Shown here one piece after another: positions 1 through 11,165 of a DNA stretch of 64,000 bases. Below the pieces are notes generated by a model, which was given only the letters and a program-made list of their open reading frames with translations, was not told the origin of the DNA and ran no database searches. How positions within the stretch are numbered: position 1 is the first letter of the stretch; the number at the start of each line of letters is the position of its first letter. A program made the translations under genes and the position numbers. Origin of the DNA: Fistularia commersonii (Eukaryota > Chordata > Actinopteri > Syngnathiformes > Fistulariidae); contig JBBMNZ010000018.1 of NCBI GenBank assembly GCA_037954325.1, positions 16,217,001 to 16,281,000 of the forward strand, in the 5' to 3' direction.

Positions 1-2794
1 TCCGACGCTGTCAGCGGGCCGAGAAGAAGATCTACAATAACGCCGGCCATCAAATCAAAGGGCTCCCATTCGGGAAGCTGTTTTGCGGCGGCGCATCCAT
101 CCCGGAGGGACGGGAACGTCCCGGACGGCGCCGACGAGATGAGAATCGGATCTCCGGAGCGGGGAATGGGTAGCGACGTCGATGATTTGTATTTCAGCCA
201 AATCCTCAAGTTCTACGGCGAGCGGTTTTACTTTAGGACCGTCGGAAGGAGGGCTGCATGAGACCGGCGCGAGGGCCATTCACGGGTAAAACAACTTCAT
301 CAGATACCACGGATAAAACAGCGAAGGCCGTCAATCAGTGGAATATTACAGCATTTAATAAAGCTCCTGCTGAAGAGGAGCCGCCTGCAATTTCCACTTT
401 GAAATCACAAGCCATCTAATGCCATCGCCTCGACACAACTGCCATTTTCCGAGGCAATGAAACATTATTCATTATCGTGTAATAAGCGGAAGAAAACCTC
501 CGACCGAACGCGAAAAATATCGGAAATAATAATGAAAATGTAAAAACGGTCAAAAATAGACCCCCTCTCAGAGCGCCGTCACCTGGTCGGGGAAACTCGC
601 GGTCCTCCATCTACTGGGGCGCCTCGCCAGCTGTCCATCATCGCTGCTTCTTTTATGAAAATGACAGCGGTTGTAGCGCCGTTTCCGCTATTAGCATGTA
701 GCTGTTAGCTCCACCGGTACTAGCCTCTGCCTCCCACCCCTCCGTCCATCCGTCTCGCTGGTTCTCTCCGTTCGTGGCCGCCCACATTGACCTGGGATCC
801 GTCCTGGGTTTCCTTGCCGCTGCCTCCCTGCGCTCGCTCACGGGGGAACGCCAGATTTCTGTGGACCATCTTGAAGAGTGTGGTCCACATCTGCACCGCT
901 TGGGAAGTGCCATCAGACACCCGGCTTATGAATGAAAATCTATATCAGGGAATTCTGACTGGACTTGAGTGTCGGCAGGTACGGCATTTTAACTAATCCA
1001 CCTTTGTTTCAACCAGATTTAATTCTAATGTAGTAAGAAAACAAAGATTCCGGCGGATTAAATTAGAGTGTAAAACACTCAGGGAGAGTGGGAATGATTA
1101 AACTCCCTTCAGATATCAAATTATAGCGAGGAGCTCGTGATCGGATGTCTGCCTTGCACAAATTGATTCACTGAGCAGGCGGTTAGGAAATGACTGCGAA
1201 TGGTTTCAGAGGTTTCTCCCCTCGGGGCGCGGCCACCACCGCTTAGCTTGCGTTAAGGGAGGGCGGAGTTAGCAAAGCTCACCCCTCGGCTCACTGGTGC
1301 AGCGTGAGGAATCAAACTTTAACTCCCTCGGATGCATCAGAACATTTCTGCGGCTACCGGAGGTGGGCGGCTGGACGAGTGAATGCCCGAGGCGTGGGCT
1401 ACATTCCCTAGTGGACTCTCCTGTGGTGGAGTAGAAGAGCAAGCGAGCCAGGAGGCCTCAACGGCACCGCCGCCGCTCCCCGAAGACGGCTGCTGTTCAA
1501 GGTGACGTCCGCCGAACTCGTCGGTAACTCAAGCTCGAAAACCGATCGGAGAACCGGCCGGGTCTCCGCACAGAACGGACAGCAGAACATGGATGCTACC
1601 CGGGGTTCACCTAAGTGCACATGGTCACCATCAACAAACGGCGTCATCCCTTCATGAAATGTGCACGCCGAGCGCTGAATTCATTTCCCCGGATCTCCAG
1701 TACCGACCGCACATGTTAAATTTAGAAGTCATAAGCGTTCATTTTCCTCTGGGTTCGGAAATTAGCCGCACAAATGACTAAATTGGGGAATTTACTGCAA
1801 ACAAAGCAGCGATCGTTCCTCCTCGGGCCGGGAGATGACCGGTGCAAGATACGAGTAGCGCTCGGACCAAAACCCCGCATCGTCGCAATTTCGCCAAACG
1901 AACCAGACTTCCCGTAGCATCTGCAGTCAGCGGGAGAGCAAATCTCATTTTGCAATTGAGCCACTTTGTTTTCCCTTCCCTCCCCTCTTCGGTGATTGGA
2001 TTTGTTCGGCACCGGCTCTGCCAGCCAGGTGAGGAAAATGTCTGGAGCCTTTGTACGTCACACGGTTTGTGAAAGACTGGCCTCTTTGGGGTTCGCAGTA
2101 AACACCACAGCGCTTTGAGGCTTGTAGAAGTACTTTCCGAGGGTTCTTACGAGCCTTCGCATCCCAACGCAAGCGACGGAAATAACAGTAATAATAAGAG
2201 GCATCTCTTTCCGATGCGCGTCTTTGTGTGTTTACTTTCACAGCTAAGCAGCTCCTCCCTGGCGTGGCGAAGGTGTCTGCCGATAACCAAGGAGATAAAA
2301 AGAAGATGTATGCAAACATGCCCCCCGTATGACACACATCTGCAGAACATGCCGCCCTTGATCTGCGTTAGGTGATTTGGCTTCGCCGCTTCTCCGCGCT
2401 AACGTTTCCGGGAGCTAACCTCAAACATCACCGCCGCTTGTTTTATCACGGCGCGACGTGACGACGCGCTCCCCGGACGAGGAGCCCATGCGCCAAATAT
2501 GTGCGAGCGCCGACAGATTACTCCTCCGGTCGCTCCGGTGCTGCTTATTGATATTATAATTAGGATTGTCAGAAGTTTCCAGAAGATCCATGGAGTCTCT
2601 TTGATCCGGCTGGCTGAGTCACAGCCAGTTTTGATCCTCTTTGCTCGGAGCTCACATTGAAACTGCTGTTTTAATATAATGCGTTCAACTTTTACAAACT
2701 CTAGAAAATATGAGGTAACTCTTTATGTGCAGAATACAAAAATCCCCCCCCCGGGCGGTACGGTGTCTGCATCGAGCTCCAGTCCACACCAGGC

Positions 2795-3290
2795 CTGGGA
2801 GCTTGAGGAGCTCCTACGGACAGCAAGGATCCTGTGCGACTGCGCTCTTCCGGACAGATCTCAGATCTGGGCTTCAGAAATTAGCTGCAGGATCTGTTGG
2901 GGTCGGAGGGTCGCTGCTCCGAGCGACCCCATCACGATCGGGACTACTTCTGTCTTTAATGCCCAACTACAGAGAGTCAAGATCAGCGTTTCTGGAGATG
3001 GACCGATTCGTTCCACCCCAGGATGTGGTCAACTGGAAGGTTCTCTGACCTCAAGTGAGCGCAGACGTTTGCCGGCCGGACGTCCTACGTGGAAGACATC
3101 GCCGATCGTTCCCTCGGAGCCCCCCGGTGCTTCTCGCCAAACCACGGGTTTGTGTGCCAGCTGATCTTGAGATCTTCTACGACGTCCGCCACACCCTTTA
3201 GTCCCGACTACTTCCCCGGGCTGCGATGGAGGGGCAGGTGTTTAACGATCCTTTGGACGACAGCGAACGTCCAGCGGAATAATGACAAGG
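2795..3290. repeat. Unclassified degenerate interspersed sequence next to a Rex3-like end
   Basis: This block abuts the antisense Rex3-like 3' end. It has the look of a decayed transposable-element body: moderately high GC, coding-like texture and frames broken by stops (frames of 161 and 107 codons overlap on the plus strand). I cannot name a family. It could also be unique intronic DNA; comparison against a fish repeat library would settle it. Confidence 0.25.
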
Positions 3291-3297
3291 AGCACGA

Positions 3298-3605
3298 TAT
3301 GGCCATCCATCTTCCCCCGCTAATCTGAGATCGCGTCGTCGGCCGAGGACCTCCGTCCCTTTGCTCGGCCCAGCTGTCCCGGGGAAATCCCGAGGCGTCC
3401 CCGGACCTCGCGGGGAGGCGTCCCGACCGGATGCCCGAGCCTCCTCATCACCAGCAGCTCTACCCGGAGGTCTTCCCCCTATCTGCCAGGGAGAGCCCAG
3501 ACATCCCGAGGAGGAAACTCCCTCCGGCCGCCTGGAGCCGTGATCTCCTTTTCCGTCACAGCTTCGTGATCTTAGACCACAATCTCATACGACGAACATC
3601 AAACT
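3298..3605 (-). mobile_element. Rex3-like (RTE clade) LINE, 5'-truncated 3' end, decayed
   Basis: Read on the minus strand, this stretch keeps the order of the C-terminal part of the Rex3-type reverse transcriptase ORF. A decayed AAE.SFL..-GLSL segment comes first (about 3555-3480), then a LVR..G..P.EV segment (about 3450-3400), then the run encoding GISPGQLG (about 3400-3370), and finally a 3' terminus ending in GATGGATGG-like bases near 3300. The frame is broken and no catalytic motif remains. Rex3 elements in teleosts are usually 5'-truncated and end in GATG repeats, which fits. Family assignment is by recognition of conserved text, not by alignment. Confidence 0.6.
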
Positions 3606-5867
3606 CCCCCAAAGCGGACGAGCGTCCAGCAGTGCGGGACCGCCTCTTCTCCTGACGGACCGCGGAAGGCACTCGCCGTCGTCAACGCCGGCTCCGGCAG
3701 CTGCAGGACCGAGTCTCGCCAAATCGGGCCGCCGCTGACACTTCAACATGCGGCGTCGGACGTCGGCGTCGGGTCTCCCAGGAACACGGAGATGCGAGCG
3801 GATTAGCGAGGTGGGAGCAGACGGCGTCGATGAACGTACGAGCTGCATTTGCATAGCGACTCCAAACATGCGCTGACAGACTAACCGGGGCCCTCCTTCA
3901 CACGCGTCCTTTCTTTGTACACAAATTATTACTGAACTACTTCCCCACGTCTCGCCAAGGCTCATCTTTTATTCTATCGCGTTTCACCGGAGAGGCCGCG
4001 ACCGTCGGTGTCGTGTCTGAGAGCGGGCAGAACACATCGTTCCAGACGGGAGGGATTCTCCCCAGACGACGGGGGCAGACGGCGGATCAACGGCCGCCAT
4101 TTCCACCGCAAATTCATTTAGTTTTGCTCCGTGGGGGCCGGAGGGGGGACGGGAACAAGGACCGGACTGGCGGGTGTCTTCTACACGACGGAGAGGAGGG
4201 TCGGCGGCGGAGGAAGGGGAGCGACGGAGGCGGAAGACGACCATAAAAAAAGGGCCGACAACGTGAGACGGATGAGCGGTTTGCCGCGAGTCGGTAATAT
4301 TAGCAAATCTGAGATCTATAATCAGCTTTCTGCGCACACGACATGGAAAATATCCGGTAAAAGCAGCCCCTTTCCAAAAATACATTAGGAGAGAGAGGCG
4401 CTGGGCAGGAGGATTAAATGATCCTACTTGGTTTCGTGTCGTCTAGATCTTCCAGTCTTTTAATCTGCGGGCCCATTTCACGATTATATTGTCATGTTGA
4501 CTCTGGCGCTGCGAGCCTCCCCCGTCTGACAAAGTTAATATTTGGAGACGGACCCGTGTGACGACAGACCGACCGCAGCCAGCGATTATCATCCAGGAAT
4601 GACAACATAAGCGGAGATGTGAGGCAGCGCGTAAGGGATGATGTTCAGACATACGTTCCCAGTAATACCGTTAGATAATCCCTTAACTCCCAGAAAAACA
4701 AGATCATTACTGCTATTTTGAGGGTGTATCTCATCTATTTGTCATGGCATTTACTCAAAATGCCTGAGCCACGGGTCATTATGTTTCAGCTTACCGCTTT
4801 ATCAACATGCAGACTCAGATTGCGAGGCCGGGCGGTCGCTTTGAAAGAGGCACAATCCAATTTAGCGCGCAAAACAAAGCGGCGCCGACGTTCTTACAGG
4901 TGAGTACGACGACTCGGCGGATGCCCCTCGAAGGGGGGTTCAGCCCGGGGGTCGGACCCTGACCGGGGCGTGACCTCTGCGGGTGCCAATAAAATAAAAA
5001 TAAAAGGGTTCAGAGCTGCCAAGGAGGCGAGGGTGTGAGAAACCCTTTCCAAGCGACGTCCCTGGACGATCTTCACGCCGGGCTCACACATTAACTCCTC
5101 TGATGAGGGTGTTTCTTCGAAGCACCTTCATGTCGTACATGATTCATACGCCGCTAAATTCTGATGACTGAATAAAGTTGTCAATTGCTAGTTACCACTA
5201 ATTAAACTGCCTGTAATTAAAAGTTATGAGGTGGATGATAGATGTTCGGCGGATCACTTTCACGGCTGTGAACACGCAGATAATTACTGCCAACAAATGA
5301 CGGTCATCTTTCCCGTTGAACCCGAATGAATCGATGAATCACTCAAAGCGATTGTCAAATATTATTTGTGCAGACATTCCTGGGGACGAGGAGATAAATC
5401 CCAACGTATTTGTAGACCTGATTTATCTGGCCGGCGAGGGCGCAACAAATCAGGTTGGACTTCACATATTTCCAGGAAGAACGCGGTTCCGTCCATTTTC
5501 CCGACCGGGCTGTCCACCGCCACCACGGAGAACGATGACCTCGCACCGCGGCAGACAAGGATGGCATGATGCGTTGGCGGTCAATCAGAATTAAACACTG
5601 CGTCATAGAAAAAGAGGCTGGAGCAGAAGGTTCGAGATGTCACTGAAGAAGCTCCTCGGGTGTAAAAAGCAAGATTAATGATGTTCTAATCCCATGAATT
5701 ATCTCATGCAGAAAGACATATCAGTGAGGAGACAAGCCGCCGTCTGAATGTCTGAGGAAGGTCAGCCGTCGAGGACGGCGTCTCCTTGGATCCACACATT
5801 CACTCCATATGTGCAAAGAAACCGGGCCTTGACAGAAAACTGACAAACTTTGCTAAATAACGTTCCA

Positions 5868-6066
5868 GAGAGCAGGTGGAGGAACATCTGGAGAGATCCA
5901 GCCAGACAGAACTGGTGCATGTGAATGACGGGAACGCGAGAGGAGACGATCGGGCTGATCGGAGGGACGGCACAGGCTGGATGAAGACAGAGGACGGGTG
6001 GAGAAGACCTGGGTAGATGGATGCTGAGCTTGGAGGAGGTCTAGAGGAAGACCAGAGAGGAGAAGA
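5868..6066 (+). mobile_element. RTE-clade LINE fragment with internal deletion
   Basis: The 5' part (5868-5895) matches the segment encoding Q.VEEHLER just after the FADD box in the better copy at 46.4-47.2 kb. The 3' part (about 6000-6066) matches its GRRMLELE..GR.R.RPERR segment, with GGAGGTCTAGAGGAAGACC and CAGAGAGGAG retained. The middle, several hundred bases in the better copy, is mostly missing. No open frame survives. It is a dead fragment of the same LINE family as the copies at 40.8 kb and 46.4 kb. Confidence 0.6.
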
Positions 6067-8489
6067 CGACTCTGTTCCCAAACAGAGCCTCCAACGCCCA
6101 GATTATGGAGGAGGACTTTGCCGGCTTCCCTCATCGCTGACCGGCAGAGCTTCGGGTCCTCAAACTAGTCCGGGAAAACAACGTCTTCCACGGAAAAGCA
6201 CCGACGGACGGCGGGCGTTCCGTCCCTTCGTCGTCGGGCGGATTCGGCTCGAAGCGTTCAGTAACGTGGTCACACCCGGCAAACAAGGAAACATCAAGGC
6301 GCGTCGTCTCCGCATCTCTGACCGAATAGCATGAAACTGCCTTTCCAGCAACATCCGTCGCGGCTTGAACTCTGAAAAACAGCAAATTACAGGAGCCTTT
6401 CTGGAAGCGGCTGATGAGGTCACATCCATCTAATCCCTCACTCATTCACCCCTGAGGCTTCCCTCCATCATCCGTCACTTTGCTCCCCGAAGTCATTTCG
6501 CAGTCGTTCTCCTCTCTCTTCATTTTCTCGGGGCTTCTTGACTTCCTCCCTCTGTTCTTGTGCTCCTTGTCACAATTCCTCCGAGCCGCCGTCTGTCATT
6601 TCATCTCGTCGAATCTTCGGGAACGCCCACTCATTAGGATTTCTCAAGGTGCTTGACGGGCCCTGCTTCTGTGATTGAGTTGCCCTTTATTCATCCTCTA
6701 CCGGCCTCCCCGCCTTTCCCCGAGAGGTTGCGTGACACGCTTAAGTAAAGACTCGTAAATCGCTCCCGGAAACCTATTAATGTGGTTTAATGTGACAACT
6801 GCGACTTAACCGTCCAGGTAGCGGGAGTGGAACCGGGTGTTGGCCTTCACCGGAGCACCAAATTCTTCTCAACCGGCGGGGATTTCGAGCGCATCGGCGC
6901 CGCTCTCGATGATCCCGTTGAATGGGGGGAAAAATAACAGCACGCACGAATTACATCTAATTCCAGTTTGCAGAGCGTGCCGGCCCACGTCATTCTTTCA
7001 GCTGCGCCACCAATCTTAGCGGAATTACTGTGAAAGGACATTTTTAAACGGCGAATGCAGGCATTTGTTTCGAGCTGCGCAGCTCTTTGCGGGTGCCTTC
7101 ATGTGGACGCCAGCCTCGGACCGAGACGTCCGAACAGGAGTGATTATGGCGCCGGAGACGGAGCAGAAGGGAAGGCAGGAACTGTGACCTTCCGATTTTA
7201 GCGCTTCAGCTCATTTCGTCTCCTCACTGCGAGGACGGGGACGGACGTCCGATATGCTTCGAAATTGCTCATTCAAAATTGACAGCACTTGTCTTTTCGC
7301 TGGTCAGATGAACGACTGCCTTTTCCTGAGTGCCGTTCACGATCCCAACTATCCATTTGGCGGTCGAGGGCCAAACATTGAATGTAGACCAACCTTCTGA
7401 AGCACTTCTTCTCTCCCAAGTTAAGCCAGGGGCCGTGTTACACTGTACCGTACACAAGACTTTGGATTTTCTCCCTGACCGCCGCCACCATGAACACTTT
7501 CCTTCAGTGACTTGCCCTTTGGGATGCCAAAAACAAGTTGTCTACAATCTCAATATAAAGCTTTTGTTTTGAGATGAGTATCAGCAGCCATCGATCACCA
7601 GGAATCTGGTCCCGGCGGTCGCCTCCCACCATCGGGTCTCCGCCATGATGACATTTTGCTTTACTGCTCTACGACTCCTTTACTGCAATGAAGACGTGTG
7701 GTCTTGCTCCCTTTGGGTTTGTCTTTGGTACATGGAGAGGCATACGTGTTCCTCCGGACGGCGGTCCTGAAGGGACTCCTCAGTTTCCTTAACTGTTGAT
7801 TTGTGAGTTTTTCTGACTCGACCGGTCGCGGAGAGCCGGTTCCACTGACAGCCTTCGGTGTCCATGAAGCCACGGCCCCGCCCATGTTTGACTAATGACG
7901 AGGGACGCCTTGGATGATGAGCTACTATTTTCTTCACAACGCTTCTTTTGCCAACATCTTGATCAGTAGTTGCTTAAAACCTTCTCTGGCCACAATCTTT
8001 GTTGAAAAGCAACACAAACTGCAAGTGTGAGGGCAGATGTCTTGTTGTTTTTTCTCCTCAAACTTCAAATGCCCAAAAAAGGGCCTCTTTTGAGACTTTC
8101 TTGACGGAATCGGCTCGACAAGGACAACCGCGGACCCCAAGGCCGATGAAGCACAGCTTCCTTCCATTTTTTCAGCGGCAGCATTTCAGCCGAGTATTTC
8201 TCAAAGCGGACGCGAGGGCTTGGCCAGCGGGTTAACCCACAACAACGAGGGCAGGTACTTCAGGGGAACACAATCATTTTAGGCTTTTAAATTCGTCCAA
8301 TGAAACGGGATCTTCTCCTTGTTTAGCAGGATAATGCCTCTGTTACATTTCTGAAAAATCTTTGACCTGCGGCTGTTTGACGGATTGAAAAGGTTGCTGA
8401 AATGTACATTCTGCTAAATACCAGCCAGAGGACATGACAATTCATCAAAATTCCTCGTGCGGCATTTTGTGACAAATCCCTAAAATGTC

Positions 8490-8960
8490 ATTCTGTTCTT
8501 GCTGAACTCTTCTTGTCGTGGCACCTGGACCCCAGGGGATCTGCGCATCTACGTTTTTGACAATGTGAGCCGCCATTGAGTTGGAAATAGATGGTCCGTA
8601 GACAGAGGTCCAGCAGGGTGCAGATGTGGACCATGGTGAGTTTGGTTCTGATGACCAAGGCGTCGTCCTTCATGAGGCCTTCGCTCACTGCGGTGACGGC
8701 ATCTGATGTGGGGATGCATGTGAACAGTGAGGTTACATCGCACGGTTTCATCCGGGTCCGGTCTGATCTGTTTGACATCGCGAGCAAAGTCCTGTGAACT
8801 CTGGAGACGGTGCGTGACGCTGCCAACCGAAGGTGCCAAGATCTTCACCACGTTTGCCGACGTCACAGGTGACGGAGGTGATGCTGCTGATGTTTGGGTC
8901 CGAGAGGGGCTCCTTCCTTGTGAATATCTGCGGAGGGTCTCGGCCATCCGGGTCGCGGTG
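8490..8960 (-). pseudogene. Penelope-like element: reverse transcriptase N-part remnant
   Basis: The minus strand encodes, across frameshifts, the start of a Penelope/Neptune-type reverse transcriptase. A segment reading IHKEGAPLGP (about 8925-8896) corresponds to the family's PK.HK...PLRPI motif. It is followed by SSITSVT-like residues, KILAPSVGSVTHRL, DPDET and then DVTSLFTCIP (about 8739-8710), the hallmark fingers/palm motif. The block ends with LCLRTIYFQLNGG (about 8610-8575). The catalytic YxDD box and everything downstream are absent below about 8490. The frames 8488-8826, 8549-8947, 8748-9026 and 8863-9216 each carry pieces, showing several frameshifts. The element is inactive and lies in dph1 intron 3. 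Confidence 0.75.
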
Positions 8961-9434
8961 AATTCTTGTCAAAATCTGCTTGCTGTGACAAACGGACTTG
9001 AAATTCTTCACTCGAAGATGCTTCATCCCTCATCCCAGAGGCTTCTTCAGTTCTACTGGCCTGTGAGTCTCTGAATTTACCTGCCGGGGTTGTGGGCAGG
9101 CCCAGGTCATGACGGCTTGGTTTGTTATCCAAGTGGGAGAGTCGATTGGCAGAGGCTGGGTGGAAGGGGGTTGTCATGCTCATGGAAGGTGTTGTCAGGC
9201 AGGAACAGAGGGACAACTTCTGGGCAGGTACCTGGATTAGACTGGAAAGGCGAAGCCAAACTTCTCAGAATGTGAAGCAAAGGAGTGAAACCTGTCGGAT
9301 CTCATGGACTGAGGCTCGTGCGGAAGTTACCGGGGCCCGGTTCTGGATCTTTCCGGGTTGTTTGGAGGGTGCAGATGGTCCCGGTCCGGGTGCTCTTACG
9401 CGTCTCGGCGTTGATCCAGCTGCTGCCTTGTCTA

Positions 9435-9835
9435 TGGGTGAAGGTTAATGCTCCTCCTCTGTTCAGAGATGGTTTTTCCGTTTGACAGGGACGACTTCTC
9501 TGACTCCGCTCTCGAACCATCTGTCTTCTCTGACCAGAATGCCCACATCACTGTCTTCAAAGGACTGGCCCTCCTCTTCCAGGTGGAGGTGGACCACCGA
9601 ACCTGTCCTGAAGCTGTGGTTCTCCTGCGATGGGCCATCCGTCTGTGCAGAGGTCGTCATCGCAGGTGACGGCAGACATCTCCATCTTCTGCCCGGGTGT
9701 TTGGTCCTTGGGGTGCTTCGGGGTCTTTGTCTCAGGGTGTTGTTGGGTTTGAAATGCACAGGGCGTTTGTTGAAAACATCGGCAACATAGGGCGTGATTA
9801 TCTTCTTCCTGTGGTTGTTGTCTTCCTCCACTTCT
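9435..9835 (-). pseudogene. Penelope-like element: C-terminal (GIY-YIG endonuclease region) remnant
   Basis: The minus strand carries the end of a Penelope-like protein. It has an ITPYVADVF segment near 9795, VHFKPNNTLRQR near 9755, HLHLEEEGQSFEDS near 9585-9550, VREDRWFESGVRE near 9540-9500, and the terminal SLNRGG motif at about 9469-9452 in the next frame. In intact relatives these flank and follow the GIY-YIG nuclease core; the core itself (Y.GET..) is degraded here. This block lies 5' of the reverse-transcriptase block on the element strand, the reverse of the order in one intact protein, so two copies in tandem or a rearrangement must be involved. Confidence 0.7.
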
Positions 9836-11019
9836 ATGCTCTTGCGTCAGGTGGCTTCTGATTTGGCAGAGGCCCGTTTCGGGTATCTTTCCTAATATGT
9901 TGACTTCGGTCTTGCCGCCCTTAGCGGTTGATGGGATGCTCTTGGCCAGGCGGCGCAGAGTTCAGGGTACGGACCGACCAGATGTTCTGGAATAAATATT
10001 CAAATGGATATAATTCAAACGTCTTATTGCGCGGCTGCCGGTGACTCACGTGTCCACATGTGACGGGATTCCGCGGCTGCCTGTAGGAACGTCCAGTGGA
10101 GATCAGGGCTTTTATTCCAGATTTCAGGGATTCTTGGCTATGATTTTTCTGGTCAATCACAGCAGTCCTAGACGCCAGAAATCCTTGCTGTGGGGCAAAA
10201 CAATGTTTCCGGGCGTGTGTGCTCCAAAGAACGTGGTTCAACAGCAGGAGAGGCTTTTTAATCAGACCTTTCTGCTGCCCGTTGACATCCATAACATCCA
10301 TGACGGTCAGCGTTTATGACGATGCACCTTAAAACCGACACCGTTCTCCACTTGGTTGAACATCTTTTTTTTTTTTCTTTACTGAGGCCAAAACACCCTG
10401 GTAATGATCTGGTGACTTCACACCCTTTATCGGCTCGGTTTGAGTCGTGGAATAATGAGGGTACTGGCCACGATTGGCCATGAAATTGCTTGTCCATAAA
10501 AAATAAAATTAGTTTTGAGCTTCTCCAAAGGAAAGACTTCCCATCAAACCGATTTCTGGACAGTTGGTGTGATATTTAACATATTCCTCGCTGAATCACG
10601 GAAAGCGTGATTCCCCTCTCGGCCCGGCGGTGGCGCAGCAGAGGAAGCGCCGCTTCGTCCTTCTCGGGCCGTCCCGTCTGCCGGGATGACGCATTTGACT
10701 TGCGAGTGACGCGAGCAAAGCTCGGGCCCGTGGGTTCCTGAGGGCTCCATCAGACGTTCCTCTGACACCGTGTGAGACGGAGGTGTGGCTCAGTCACTTT
10801 ACACTCTTCTCCTGCTAGACGCCACAATCTGTCACCCGGGGAGGCAAAGGCCATTCGGAGCTCCTCTGAGGTTTTACGACAAAAGCCCGACAGATGGAGG
10901 GTTTTTCAGGGAATACTCGACGGTTCGGAAAACACCCTTTTCTGAGGGGGACACCTTTCAGAGGAGCTCCTTCAGAAAAGACAATCTCTAGAAACGTGTC
11001 TTGGTTGAAGTGACTGCTT

Positions 11020-11165
11020 GGGCAAATGTTGGGGAGGACGGTGCGGTGCTTTGGAGCCACAGCGAGAAGCTCCCTGGTTGGATGTGTGGCGTCTCCATGT
11101 TCTCCACGTGTCCACGTGGGGTTCCTACCACGGTCCACGAGACCCTACATTGTCCAGGCGTGCTG
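11020..11165 (+). repeat. Dispersed tRNA-headed fish repeat, partial copy
   Basis: This copy contains GAAGCTCCCTGGTTGGAT (box-B-like), CTCCATGTTCTCC, a GTGGGGTTCCT run, GGTCCACGAGACC and ACATTGTCC in order. The same series occurs in a dozen other copies in this window. The 3' half is missing. Confidence 0.55.

Noticed and set aside
7260..8240. Coding-like minus-strand text (HHPRRPSSLVKHG, CSLCCFSTKIVAREGFKQLL) suggestive of a DNA transposase
   Set aside because: Some words resemble Tc1- or hAT-type transposases, but order, frame and catalytic residues do not hold together, so no family can be supported.
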